DNA from: Polymorphobacter multimanifer
GTDB lineage: Bacteria; Pseudomonadota; Alphaproteobacteria; Sphingomonadales; Sphingomonadaceae
Direction of reading: 5' to 3'
DNA length: 64,000 nucleotides
Assembly (NCBI RefSeq): GCF_014205635.1
Contig: NZ_JACIIV010000013.1
Span: forward strand, 1-64,000
Shown here: piece by piece, positions 10,591-19,742 of the stretch
Layout of the letters: every line of letters begins with the position of its first letter
Numbering within the stretch: position 1 is the first letter of the stretch
Notes under the pieces: model-generated
Databases searched by the model: none
The model's input: the letters and a program-made list of their open reading frames with translations, nothing else
Told to the model about the DNA's origin: nothing
Translations under genes and position numbers: made by a program

Positions 10591-11379
10591 TCAAAGCCCC
10601 CCAGTTTGCAATTCGCGGCCAAGCCGCTCTATTTCAACACGAAACGCCTCGGCCTCCGCCGCATGCGCCGCGACCAGCCCCCCGGCCGCAAAATGGTTCG
10701 CCGTGATCTGGAACCCGTCGAAAACATTCGGCGCCAACGCTAGCGCCTCGCCCAGCGCCGCATGATCCTGATGGACAAAGAACCGGCTAAGTCCATCGAA
10801 AGCCACATCAATATAGCCCCGCTCCGTCACCATCCCGTGCCAGGCCAGATGCGACTGCTGCTGTGTATTGGGCGAAGTCGCCTCGATCACCAGCGCCTGC
10901 GGCCGCGCCGGATGCTCTCCCCAACTCGCCAGCACCTCGGCCTCCATCCCCTCCACATCGATCTTGAGCCAGTGGATGGGGGCATCCCCCATCTGCGAAA
11001 GCACCTCGGCAAGCGTGATCGTCGCCACTTCGATCACCCGGTTCTCCCACCCGGCCGCTGCATGAATCGCCGCCAATTCCGCACATCCGGTGGACAGCCC
11101 CGAGCCAGAAATCTCGAAAAACGACATGGTTTCCAACCGGTTGGATACCGCTGCTTCGATCACCACCTCGTCTGGCCGCGCCAGCCGCATGGCCGCTGCA
11201 TAGGCCGGGGTCGGCTCAACATGCACCCCCCGCCAGCCCCGCCCGTAAAAGGCCAGGCTCACCGAATCCAGTGTCGGATCCTGGGTGCCGATATCGAGAT
11301 ACCGCCCCCCATCCACATTGCCGAACGCACGCCACAGCCGCACATCCTCGAAGTTCTGGGCATGGCTGACAAAACTCAT
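10591..11379 (-). CDS. FkbM-family methyltransferase
   Basis: 262 residues, start MSFVSHAQNFEDVRLWRAF, typical of FkbM SAM-dependent methyltransferases. DIGTQDPTLDSVS is the SAM-binding loop, and WLKIDVEGMEAEVL carries the characteristic acidic motif. These enzymes often O-methylate sugars, and here the likely target is a residue of the exported glycan, perhaps as a chain-end cap. The ATG overlaps the stop of the upstream glycosyltransferase as ATGA (11376-11379), which fixes the start although the frame stays open further upstream. Confidence 0.85.
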   Translation of the reverse strand: MSFVSHAQNFEDVRLWRAFGNVDGGRYLDIGTQDPTLDSVSLAFYGRGWRGVHVEPTPAYAAAMRLARPDEVVIEAAVSNRLETMSFFEISGSGLSTGCAELAAIHAAAGWENRVIEVATITLAEVLSQMGDAPIHWLKIDVEGMEAEVLASWGEHPARPQALVIEATSPNTQQQSHLAWHGMVTERGYIDVAFDGLSRFFVHQDHAALGEALALAPNVFDGFQITANHFAAGGLVAAHAAEAEAFRVEIERLGRELQTGGL

Positions 11380-12656
11380 GCGCGCACCGGGCTTGCGGAA
11401 AACCCGAGCAATTTCAAAAGTGCAGCGGCACTGTCCGACCAGCGAGGCAGCGCCGCAACCGCCACTGCAGTCGGGCGACGCGCTTCCACCAGCCACGCCA
11501 TCACGCGGCCCGAAAGTGCAGCAGGTGTATCGTCCTCGAAGTAATCGAGCCAGCGCCCGCCGATTTCCCGAAACACCGGCAGATCGCGTGCCAGCACCGG
11601 CGCACCGTGCACCAGCGCCTCCACCAGCGGCAGCCCGAACCCCTCCCCCCGCGACGCGCTGACCAGGCCCGCGGTCGATCGGTAGAGCTCGGCGAGCAGC
11701 TCGTCGCTGGCCGATTCCAGCCACCGAAGCCGGTGGCCCTGCTCGCCGTGCGTGCGCAAGCGCTGCTGCAGGCTTTCGGTCTTCCACCCAGGGCGACCGA
11801 CAACGAGCAGTTTGACCTTGCTATGGGGATCATTCTGCCAGTGCCAGTCGAGCGCATCGAGCAGCACATCATGGCCCTTGCGCGGCTCGACAGTGCCCAC
11901 CGAGAGCAGCACCGGGCCGGCATTGAGCCATTGGCGCAGCTCGCTTATATCAGCCGGGAACCCGGTCGTGAGCTGGCTGGAGCGAAGATCGGCGCCGAGC
12001 GGGATGGTCCCGATATCGACGCTTCGACGTCGTGGCGCGAGCGACAGCCGGCGCGCCAGGTCGCCGGCCACGACATCGGATATGCAGATGCAACGGTCTG
12101 CCTGCCGCGCCAATACGCCCATCCACCGCCGGAAATTCTGGACCGTGCGCGGCGCAAACCACTGCGGATTGGTCATCGGCAGCAGATCATAGACCATGAT
12201 GTTGAGGCTGACGCCGGCGCGCCGCCATTTCGCCAGTTCGAGCTCGCAGTGCGGCATGATGTTGGCAGCGAGATCGAGGCCGAGAAACACATCGCCCCGG
12301 CGCACTTCGACCCGCCGCCGCAGACCGGCCGGCTCCCCCGGAGCCGTCGGCCGCAACGTTCCGTCGGCGCCGACATGCGCATAGCAATAGCCATGATCGC
12401 GTGCGGCAAACACAGGGCGCACGGAGATGCCGTGCAAGGCCGCCGGCTGCTGCACAAGCTGACCCATCAACGCGCGCACCGATCGCTGGATGCCGGTGTG
12501 TGCATCTTCCCTGACAATCACGGACACATCCACCAGCAATTGGCGGTTGGACGGGGCCGGGGCCGCGCGAAACTGGTAGCGGCCTGCCCGCAATCGCCTG
12601 CGCAACTGCGTGGTGGCTGCAAACAATTGCGGCGGCGCCTTGCCGACAGCGATCAC
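11376..12656 (-). CDS. GT4-type glycosyltransferase
   Basis: A 426-residue glycosyltransferase. It begins with GTG at 12656 in a GTGA overlap with the stop of the ABC ATPase gene; earlier codons belong to that gene's antisense-free overlap and are unlikely. Motifs: DVSVIVREDAHTGIQRSVR near the N terminus, VGTVEPRKGHDVLLDA before the donor domain and SRGEGFGLPLVEAL in it. It resembles unit 3 of the 1377-residue enzyme (same IQR and EPRKGH pattern), so the two may share ancestry. It presumably adds a sugar of the exported glycan. Confidence 0.85.
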   Translation of the reverse strand: MIAVGKAPPQLFAATTQLRRRLRAGRYQFRAAPAPSNRQLLVDVSVIVREDAHTGIQRSVRALMGQLVQQPAALHGISVRPVFAARDHGYCYAHVGADGTLRPTAPGEPAGLRRRVEVRRGDVFLGLDLAANIMPHCELELAKWRRAGVSLNIMVYDLLPMTNPQWFAPRTVQNFRRWMGVLARQADRCICISDVVAGDLARRLSLAPRRRSVDIGTIPLGADLRSSQLTTGFPADISELRQWLNAGPVLLSVGTVEPRKGHDVLLDALDWHWQNDPHSKVKLLVVGRPGWKTESLQQRLRTHGEQGHRLRWLESASDELLAELYRSTAGLVSASRGEGFGLPLVEALVHGAPVLARDLPVFREIGGRWLDYFEDDTPAALSGRVMAWLVEARRPTAVAVAALPRWSDSAAALLKLLGFSASPVRA

Positions 12657-13306
12657 GACTGCTGCTCCGTGTAGAAGGCGAATGCTTCGTCCACGCTGGG
12701 AAAATGCAGCAGCTGCCCCTGATGGAGCACGGCCGCTCGCTGGCAATGGGCTCGGATATAGCCCGGATCGTGCGACACGATGATCATGGCGCGATCGGCG
12801 CGCTTGACGAAAAGCTCCTCATGGCATTTCGCCTGAAAACGGGCGTCGCCGACTGCAACGATCTCGTCGATGAGAAAGCAGTCGAAATCGACGACCATCG
12901 ATCCGGCAAATGCCAGACGCGCGCGCATACCGGCGGAATAGGTCCGCACCGGCTCGCGCAGATAGATGCCGAGCTCGGCAAAATCTTCCACGAATTGCAG
13001 ACGCTCCTCGAGGTCGACGCCGTAGACCCGGCAGATGAAACGGAGATTGTCGAGGCCGGTCAATGAGCCCTGGAAGGCGCCGCCAAACGCGAGCGGCCAC
13101 GATACGCTCATCGTTCGCTCCACCGTGCCGGAATCGGGTTGCTCCGCGCCGCTGATGATCCGGATCATCGTGGACTTGCCAGCGCCGTTTCGGCCGAGGA
13201 TGCCGATCGATTCACCACGGCCGAGCACCATGTCCACACCGTCGAGAACCACCGAAGGTCCCGACGCGGTGGCATAGGCCTTGTGCACGTTCGACAGCGC
13301 AATCAT
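12653..13306 (-). CDS. kpsT: Capsule-type ABC exporter ATPase (KpsT/Wzt)
   Basis: 217-residue nucleotide-binding subunit driving polysaccharide export across the inner membrane. Walker A GRNGAGKS is at 38-45, the signature loop SAGM at about 124-127, Walker B CFLIDE at 143-148 and the switch His in VSHD at 179. The length matches KpsT-type ATPases without the extra C-terminal carbohydrate-recognition domain found in O-antigen Wzt proteins. ATG at 13306 overlaps the permease stop as ATGA. Confidence 0.9.
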   Translation of the reverse strand: MIALSNVHKAYATASGPSVVLDGVDMVLGRGESIGILGRNGAGKSTMIRIISGAEQPDSGTVERTMSVSWPLAFGGAFQGSLTGLDNLRFICRVYGVDLEERLQFVEDFAELGIYLREPVRTYSAGMRARLAFAGSMVVDFDCFLIDEIVAVGDARFQAKCHEELFVKRADRAMIIVSHDPGYIRAHCQRAAVLHQGQLLHFPSVDEAFAFYTEQQS

Positions 13307-14097
13307 TCCGGGGTGACATCGCCCGCGATGGCTCTCACCCGCAGCAACCCCGCTATGGTGAGCGCCGCGTTCCATGCGGCCATGTAGCCGATGTCGTAGT
13401 GCGCATTGATTGCGGACCCGAAGAAACCTTCGCGAAGCCATTCGACGCCGTGGACCATGGGCAACAGCAGGATGAAATCCTGTGCCCTCGTCGGCAGGCT
13501 GTCGACGAGGAACGCTGCTCCGGAAAGCGGAAACAGCAGATATGCCATCGGATGCCAGATCTTCTCGACGATTTCGCTGGTCCAGGAGAGCGCTCCCAGC
13601 AAAAGCGCGAGGCCGAAGCCGAACCATGCAAGCATCGCCCAGGCGCCGGCAACAGCAAGAACGTTTTCGGGAGGCTCGATCCACTCGATGCCCCAGAACA
13701 CCAGAATGAGGACCACGAAAGACATTGTGGTGCCGGCCGCCTCGAGCAGCAGGCGCGCCATGAAGACATCGAGCACGCGCACATTGCGGTGGTAGAGCAA
13801 GGCCAGATTGGGCTCGATTGCGGAGATGCAGCGTGCCGGCATGTTACGCCAGAGCAGGACGCTGGAATAACCCGTCATCGCAAAGGCCACGATCGGCAGG
13901 GTGGAAATCTGGTCGATCTTGGCGACCGACCAGAGCGCCGTGACACCGAGGGTGAACATCATCGGCTCGAAGAACAGCCAGAGGAAGCCGATGTTGTGAC
14001 GGCCATAGCGCGTCAACACTTCGCGCATCAGCAGCGCGCCGACGACCCGCGACTGGATCACCCAGGAATTGGCCGATCCCTGGCGCACGGAGCTCAA
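13303..14097 (-). CDS. kpsM: Capsule-type ABC exporter permease (KpsM/Wzm)
   Basis: 264 residues with about six hydrophobic segments of the ABC-2 permease type and an N-terminal amphipathic stretch (ALLMREVLTRYGRHNIGFLW) characteristic of KpsM-like polysaccharide exporters. It forms the membrane channel with the adjacent ATPase. Its start overlaps the stop of the KpsE-like gene by 4 bases, so permease, ATPase and downstream glycosyltransferase are translationally linked. Confidence 0.9.
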   Translation of the reverse strand: MSSVRQGSANSWVIQSRVVGALLMREVLTRYGRHNIGFLWLFFEPMMFTLGVTALWSVAKIDQISTLPIVAFAMTGYSSVLLWRNMPARCISAIEPNLALLYHRNVRVLDVFMARLLLEAAGTTMSFVVLILVFWGIEWIEPPENVLAVAGAWAMLAWFGFGLALLLGALSWTSEIVEKIWHPMAYLLFPLSGAAFLVDSLPTRAQDFILLLPMVHGVEWLREGFFGSAINAHYDIGYMAAWNAALTIAGLLRVRAIAGDVTPE

Positions 14098-15332
14098 TTC
14101 CGGTGCTCGCGGACGCCTGCCAGAAGCATCGACAAGATGCCCCAGGCCACCAGGCCGACGATGAAGGTGGCGATGATGCCACGCAAGCGGCGCGGCTCCA
14201 TCGCATCGTCGGGCATGCTGGGCTGGGCAATGCGCTCGACATAGGCGCGCTGGCGTCTTGCTTCATTGCGCGCATCCTGCAGAGCGGAGAGCGCACCGGC
14301 CAGCTGCCGATCTGCAAACTCCCGCTGCAGCTGCAAACGCTGATACTGGGCGGCCGTGGCTGAAAGCGAGCGACTGTTGCCTGCTACCATGCCGAGTTGC
14401 TCGTCGACGGCCTGCTGCAGGCCGGCGATACGAACTTTCAACAGCGGGATTTGCGGATTCTGCGCGGCGATCGACGACAGTTGCAGCAACTGCATCCGCG
14501 CGCCGATCAGCTCGTCCTGCAGCTTGGAGATCATCTGCAACTGCACGGTGGCCTGGCGCTCCGGATCGATCACACCGGCGCGGTTGCGATAGCTTGCCAG
14601 TTCCAGCGCGGCCTTGCGCGCCTCTTCCTTCGCCTCGTCAACTTCGCGTCCGGCGAAGCGGATCAGATCGCCCTGGCCGCGTTCATTCAACTGGTTGACC
14701 AGCGCCTCTGCCTGCTCCAGCAGTCGAAGGTTCATGGCCTGGGCATCCCTGGCCGAAAACGCCCTGACGGTCAGTGCGGTGATGCCCGTGTCGGTGTCGA
14801 ACTCCGCGCCGATTTTCTTGCCATAGTATATGAACAATTCTTCGAACGAGCCGGATAGGCCGAACGGGTTGAAGCGGTTGAAGATCGATATCTGGGCATT
14901 GCCCCAAGACCGTTGTGCCAAACCGTCCGCGTTGAGCGCACGAAGGGCATCGCGCGACTGGATATAGCCTTGTGCGGCGCGGACTTCGTCACTGGCGTTG
15001 GCAAAGCCGGCCGTGTTGAGCAGCATCCCAAGTCCGCTCTTGGCCGGCTTGTCGGGACTGCGGACGACAAAGCGACTTTCCGAAATATAGACGTCGGACG
15101 CGATCATACCGAAGTAAAGTATGCTCAGCATCGTCGGAATGATCACGGTGAACAGGAACAACGGCCCCATTCGGCGCATCCGCGCGATTCCGGCCGCGGA
15201 CCAATGCCCACGCCCACTGCCCACCCCGGCCTCGGGCGCGGCAGCTTTCTGCGGCGAGCGTCCCTCGAATGCAACGACATCGGCCAACGGCGGCGCCAAA
15301 TCTGGTTTTGTGCTCATCGGCTCTTGCAACAC
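14094..15332 (-). CDS. kpsE: KpsE-like polysaccharide co-polymerase/export protein
   Basis: Inner-membrane, periplasm-spanning protein of the Wzz/KpsE class that links ABC export to the outer-membrane channel. Of 412 residues, one membrane segment lies near 57-80 (LFLFTVIIPTMLSILYFGMI) and another near the C terminus (about 385-405). Between them is a long alpha-helical, coiled-coil-like periplasmic region rich in Glu/Ala/Gln. Met1 (15332) or Met6 (15317) could be the start. It heads the kpsE-kpsM-kpsT-glycosyltransferase-FkbM chain of overlapping genes. Confidence 0.85.
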   Translation of the reverse strand: MLQEPMSTKPDLAPPLADVVAFEGRSPQKAAAPEAGVGSGRGHWSAAGIARMRRMGPLFLFTVIIPTMLSILYFGMIASDVYISESRFVVRSPDKPAKSGLGMLLNTAGFANASDEVRAAQGYIQSRDALRALNADGLAQRSWGNAQISIFNRFNPFGLSGSFEELFIYYGKKIGAEFDTDTGITALTVRAFSARDAQAMNLRLLEQAEALVNQLNERGQGDLIRFAGREVDEAKEEARKAALELASYRNRAGVIDPERQATVQLQMISKLQDELIGARMQLLQLSSIAAQNPQIPLLKVRIAGLQQAVDEQLGMVAGNSRSLSATAAQYQRLQLQREFADRQLAGALSALQDARNEARRQRAYVERIAQPSMPDDAMEPRRLRGIIATFIVGLVAWGILSMLLAGVREHRN

Positions 15333-15360
15333 TTCCTGTCACCCACGCGGTGATATGCGC

Positions 15361-16821
15361 TCACACGGCCTCCGTGCGCGCATAGCGGTCCGAATACCGC
15401 ACAATATCGTCTTCGCCTAGATAGTCACCGATCTGCAACTCGACCATCATGATTGGCTCGTCATGGTGGTTTTCGAGGCGGTGGATCGCGCCGACCGGGA
15501 TGAAGACATAGTCACCCGGAACCAGTTCACGGACCATTTCGTCAACGGTCACTCGCGCCGTGCCGGCAAGGATGATCCAGTGCTCCGCGCGCTGGTTGTG
15601 CGATTGCAGCGACAAGGCCTGGTGCGGCTCGACGACGATCTGCTTCACCTGAAAGCCATTGCGTACTGCAATGCTTTCATACCAACCCCACGGACGATGA
15701 TCGCGTCGACCGCCATCGGCTTGCGGACGATCGAGCAGCCGGAGCTGGCTGACCACGCGTCCAACCTGCTGGCTGGACCCGCGCGGTGCCACCAAGACGG
15801 CATCGGCGGTTGCGATGACGATCATCTCGTCGAGATTCAGGCCAACGAGCATCTGGTCGGACACTTCACTGCGCAACAGGGTGCCAGTGCAACCAAAGGC
15901 CAGGGCATCGCCCTCGATCACATTGCCATCTTCATCCTCGTCGCTGTCACGCCATACACTTGCCCAGTCCCCGAGATCGGACCAGCGGCCGGCAAAGGGC
16001 ATCACGGCCATGTTGCTGGCCTTTTCCATGATCGCATAATCGATCGAGATATTGTCGGCCTTCATCCAGCCAGGCTTGCCGAGATGCAGGAAATAATGGT
16101 CGCTGTTCGCATCGGCGACTGATTCACGCACTGCCTGGTAGATTTCGGGCGCATGGGTCTGAAACGCAGCAATGACGCTCCGGGCCGACATCAGGAAAAT
16201 GCCGGCATTCCAGAGATGGACACCGCCCTGCAGCATCGCTTCCGCGCGTGCGGCATCAGGCTTTTCAACAAAGCGCAACAGGTCCTGCGGGCTTTCGGCA
16301 TCGCGCGCGGCGGGCGTTGCCAGTTCGAGATAACCATAGCCGGTTTCCGGCCGCGTGGGGCGAATGCCGAACGTTACAAGGTCACCGGCGCGTGCCCGCG
16401 GCTCCGCGGCCGCCACTGCACTCCGAAAGGCCGCGATATCGGCAATACGATGATCGGACGGCAGCACGAGCATCACCGCATCAGGATTGCCGGCACCGAG
16501 CGTCAGTGCTGCTGCAAGAACCGCAGGTGCGGTATTGCGTGCATCGGGCTCGACAATGATTTCCCCTGCAGCACATTCGATCCGCGCAAGCTGCTCGAGA
16601 ACGCGGAACCGCTGGCCGGTACCAACGATGGCGAGCGGGGGGGAAAAGCCCTCGCCGTCCACGAGCTTCACGGCATGCTGGAACAGGCTGTGGCCATCAA
16701 CAATCAGGCTGAACTGCTTGGGCTGCGCCCGCCGTGACGTGGGCCAGAGCCGCGTTCCGGCACCGCCGCAAAGGATAACGGGGTGAATCGGACTGGCGGT
16801 GACGCTGGTCAAGCTAGACAT
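15361..16821 (-). CDS. manC: Mannose-1-phosphate guanylyltransferase / mannose-6-phosphate isomerase
   Basis: Bifunctional type II enzyme (486 aa) making GDP-mannose. The N-terminal nucleotidyltransferase has LCGGAGTRLWP and RFVEKP. The C-terminal cupin domain carries HQALSLQSHNQRAEHW and the metal-binding surroundings of mannose-6-phosphate isomerase. The ATG at 16821 has GGAG seven bases upstream; the longer frame would need a TTG start at 16842. First gene of the leftward arm of the locus, preceded by a 549-base divergent intergenic region. Confidence 0.93.
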   Translation of the reverse strand: MSSLTSVTASPIHPVILCGGAGTRLWPTSRRAQPKQFSLIVDGHSLFQHAVKLVDGEGFSPPLAIVGTGQRFRVLEQLARIECAAGEIIVEPDARNTAPAVLAAALTLGAGNPDAVMLVLPSDHRIADIAAFRSAVAAAEPRARAGDLVTFGIRPTRPETGYGYLELATPAARDAESPQDLLRFVEKPDAARAEAMLQGGVHLWNAGIFLMSARSVIAAFQTHAPEIYQAVRESVADANSDHYFLHLGKPGWMKADNISIDYAIMEKASNMAVMPFAGRWSDLGDWASVWRDSDEDEDGNVIEGDALAFGCTGTLLRSEVSDQMLVGLNLDEMIVIATADAVLVAPRGSSQQVGRVVSQLRLLDRPQADGGRRDHRPWGWYESIAVRNGFQVKQIVVEPHQALSLQSHNQRAEHWIILAGTARVTVDEMVRELVPGDYVFIPVGAIHRLENHHDEPIMMVELQIGDYLGEDDIVRYSDRYARTEAV

Positions 16822-17370
16822 GTTGCTTCTCCAAGTACCCAATTAGCAAGGTCATACAAAAAACCGGAGCATTAAGCTATGTACCTAAGCATCACACAAG
16901 ATGCTGCAGGTGCACAAAGCTAGACTGCCAATTGAGGGGAATGCAACAAAATTTGGATGCAAGGTGCATCATGTGCGGTGAATACTCGATGGCCATTGCT
17001 CGATACCATTTTTAAAAACTCCGCAACTGATGTAACAAATCGGTAAACAACCGCCGTCGGTGGCAGTCATTCGATAACAACGACGTTGTAGCACAAATTC
17101 ATGTGCGTCAACGGCCCATAGCTGCCTTGAATTTGGTTTGCACCAAGAAGGTTGCAGGCAGAAGCATTTCGACCGCGCTTTCCAAACGATCCGCCGCATC
17201 GGCCATCGAACGCGGTAACCGCCGCGTCTCCCCCCAAGCCATCGGCGACCGACGTCAGGCAAACATTCTTTGACAAGGCATGGGCCCGGTGCCAATCCGC
17301 ATGTGTCTAAGGACCATTCGGGTGTTGCAGCGCGGCAAAGCGTGACCACCACTGTCGCAAGGGCACAGCC
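16822..17370. promoter_or_regulatory. Divergent intergenic region of the polysaccharide locus
   Basis: 549 bases between manC (leftward) and the outer-membrane export gene (rightward). No convincing gene is present: the one long frame on the minus strand (16969-17502) has poor coding character and overlaps the start of the export gene. The region must hold promoters for both arms. A perfect 6-base dyad GATGCA-AGG-TGCATC lies at 16956-16970, with a related GATGC..AGGTGCA sequence near 16900-16914. I see no clear -35/-10 pair. Confidence 0.5.
16956..16970. promoter_or_regulatory. Candidate operator dyad
   Basis: Perfect inverted repeat GATGCA / TGCATC separated by AGG, about 135 bases upstream of manC. 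A partly matching sequence sits about 50 bases closer to manC. This could be a repressor or activator site for the exopolysaccharide genes. It is short and could occur by chance. Confidence 0.3.
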
Positions 17371-18516
17371 ATGAGTAATTTTCGTCGCAACCTGATACGT
17401 TTTCTGGTTGCCGGTCTTTCTGGCACCGTTCTGGCGGGCTGTCAGCCCTTCGGGCCGAGCAGGGGCGATATCGATCGCGCAAGTCGGATTGCGCCGCAGC
17501 AAGGTTCGGCTGCCATCGAAGTGATTCAGGTCGGCCCGACGACCGCGCCGCTTCTGGCCGCTCCCGCCCCCTGGCCAGCCTTTGCCGATGTCCTGACCGG
17601 CGCGCAGGCTGTCGGCACCGTGGTGGGCGTGGGGGACGCGCTCGAAGTCACGATCTGGGAAGCGCCGCCGGCGACGCTGTTCGGCGCCCCGGCCAGCGAC
17701 ACACGGATCGGTTCACCGATCTCGACAGCACGGCCGACCAGCCTTCCGGAGCTGGTCGTCGGCCCCGACACGACGATCGGCATTCCGTTTGCCGGCGCCG
17801 TTCCGGCTGCAGGGCGCACGCTTCGCGAGATCGAGACCGAGATCGTCCGCCGGCTGCGCGGTCGCGCCAACGCGCCGCAAGCCCTGGTGCGCGTCGTCCG
17901 AAACGCCACTGCAAACGTCACCGTGGTGGGTGAAGTCAACCAGTCCACCCGACTCCCGCTCACACCGCGCGGCGAGCGACTGCTCGATGCGATCGCACAG
18001 GCTGGCGGGGTCAAGGCGCCAGTCAATCTCAGCACCATCCAGGTGACCCGCGGTGCCAACACCTATCGCATGGCCCTGAGCGACATCATCGAGCGCAATG
18101 AAAACAATATCGTTTTGGCGCGCGATGATATCGTCACCGCCTTGTTTCAGCCCTACAGCTTCACGGTGCTGGGTGCGAGCGGCCGCAATGACGAGGTTCG
18201 CTTCGAAGCGTTCGGCATCACGCTGGCCCAGGCGCTCGGGCGCATCGGCGGCCTGCAGGATGGCCGCGCCGATCCGCGCGGCGTGTTTCTTTTCCGACTG
18301 GCACCACCAGCGCAGCCCGGCGGACCGCTTCGCCCGATCATCTACAGTTTCGACCTGAAGGATCCGTCGGTCTATTTTCTTGCCCAGCAGCTTCGGGTCG
18401 AGGACCGCGATCTGATTTACATCACCAATTCACCTGTCGCCGAACTGCAGCGCTTTGTGGGCATCATTTCCTCGACCATCCTGCCGATCGCGACGGTGGG
18501 TACCGTGGTCCGTTGA
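17371..18516 (+). CDS. Outer-membrane polysaccharide export lipoprotein (Wza/KpsD class)
   Basis: 381 residues with a lipoprotein signal peptide ending in the lipobox LAGC (Cys24). A Poly_export domain follows (VGDALEVTIWEA ... IPFAGAVPAAGRTLREIETEIVRRL) and then SLBB-like repeats (VTVVGEVNQSTRLPL; TVLGASGRNDEVRFE). Proteins of this type form the outer-membrane channel for capsule or exopolysaccharide. It starts the rightward arm of the locus and pairs functionally with the KpsE/M/T proteins of the other arm. Confidence 0.9.
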   Translation: MSNFRRNLIRFLVAGLSGTVLAGCQPFGPSRGDIDRASRIAPQQGSAAIEVIQVGPTTAPLLAAPAPWPAFADVLTGAQAVGTVVGVGDALEVTIWEAPPATLFGAPASDTRIGSPISTARPTSLPELVVGPDTTIGIPFAGAVPAAGRTLREIETEIVRRLRGRANAPQALVRVVRNATANVTVVGEVNQSTRLPLTPRGERLLDAIAQAGGVKAPVNLSTIQVTRGANTYRMALSDIIERNENNIVLARDDIVTALFQPYSFTVLGASGRNDEVRFEAFGITLAQALGRIGGLQDGRADPRGVFLFRLAPPAQPGGPLRPIIYSFDLKDPSVYFLAQQLRVEDRDLIYITNSPVAELQRFVGIISSTILPIATVGTVVR

Positions 18517-18530
18517 TCGGCTGAGCCGGC

Positions 18531-19739
18531 ATGGCCGCCAACAATGCCCCGCTGCTGCTCGATGCCACCCGGCTTGTCTGGCGGCGCTGGGAGGGACTGC
18601 GACCGACGGGCATCGATCGGATCTGCCTGGCGTGGCTGGCGCATTATGCGCCGCACGCGCAAGCGGTCATCGTGCAGCGCCGTGCCAAGGCGATCCTGCC
18701 GGTCGCAGCGTCGCGGAAACTCTTCGCGTTGCTTGCCGAGGACGAAGGCACGGCTGCGGACAGGACGGGCTTTCGCTGGCGGATGGCCAGGCTTGCCGCG
18801 CGCCATGGCACCGACCTTGCCCGCAGCCTCCCGGGGCGTGGGCGGATATGGCTCAACCCCGGCCACACCGGGCTCAACACACCCGGTCTCGACGGCTGGT
18901 GCCGAGCAACCGACATCAAACCCGTCTATCTGGTCCATGATCTCATTCCGATCACCCATCCGCAGTTCTGCCGGGCAGGCGAAGCTGAGCGCCACCACCT
19001 TCGGATGCGCGCCATGCTTTCGACGGGCCATGGGCTGGTGGCCAACAGCGGCCACACCCTCGAGACAGTGGTCGATTTCGCGGGCAACCATGGTCTGCCA
19101 ATGCCACCGGCCATTGTTGCCTGGCCCGGTACCCCTGAACTGCGCGCAGTGCGGCTGGCGGCCAGCAAGGCACCGCCGACCTTCGTTGTGCTGGGCACCA
19201 TCGAGAGCCGCAAGAACCACATGCTCCTGCTCGATGTATGGGAACAGCTGTGGAAGGCGCATGGCCCGGCAGCACCGCAATTGACCATCATCGGCCGCCG
19301 CGGCTGGGCGTGCGACGATGTTCTTGCCCGGCTCGACGCCGGCGGCTTCGGCACCAGTGTCCTCGAAGCGGGCGCGGTCGAGGATGCCGATATCGCGCGC
19401 TTGCTGTCCGGGGCACGGGCATTGCTGTTTCCGAGCCACGCCGAAGGTTATGGCCTGCCGCTGGTCGAGGCGCTCGGGGCCGGGGTGCCGGTGATCGCCA
19501 GCGACCTGCCGGTGTTCCGCGAGATCGGGCAAGCTGTGCCCGACCTTCTGCCGCCCGACGATGTTGCGGGATGGACATCAGCCATTGTCGATTACGCCGC
19601 CGCAGACAGCGAGCGCCGCGCAGCGCAGATGGCGCGGATGCAGGGCTTTTCGGCGCCCGACTGGCCCAGCCATTTCGCCAGGGTCGACGCCTTCATCACG
19701 CAACTCGCCGCCGCCGGCGGCAGTCAGGTCCTTGCCTAG
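18531..19739 (+). CDS. GT4-type glycosyltransferase
   Basis: 402 residues. RPTGIDRICLAWL resembles the N-terminal TGI-R loop of the other glycosyltransferases here, VHDLIPITHP is the linker region, LGTIESRKNHMLLLD precedes the donor domain and HAEGYGLPLVEAL is the donor-binding motif. It begins 14 bases after the export gene and ends 3 bases before the convergent MFS gene stop. A role in building the exported glycan is inferred from location. Confidence 0.82.
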   Translation: MAANNAPLLLDATRLVWRRWEGLRPTGIDRICLAWLAHYAPHAQAVIVQRRAKAILPVAASRKLFALLAEDEGTAADRTGFRWRMARLAARHGTDLARSLPGRGRIWLNPGHTGLNTPGLDGWCRATDIKPVYLVHDLIPITHPQFCRAGEAERHHLRMRAMLSTGHGLVANSGHTLETVVDFAGNHGLPMPPAIVAWPGTPELRAVRLAASKAPPTFVVLGTIESRKNHMLLLDVWEQLWKAHGPAAPQLTIIGRRGWACDDVLARLDAGGFGTSVLEAGAVEDADIARLLSGARALLFPSHAEGYGLPLVEALGAGVPVIASDLPVFREIGQAVPDLLPPDDVAGWTSAIVDYAAADSERRAAQMARMQGFSAPDWPSHFARVDAFITQLAAAGGSQVLA

Positions 19740-19742
19740 GTC

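Noticed and set aside
16969..17502. 177-residue minus-strand frame in the divergent region
   Set aside because: Cys/Trp/Arg-rich, no family resemblance, overlaps the start of the well-supported export lipoprotein, and no ribosome site.
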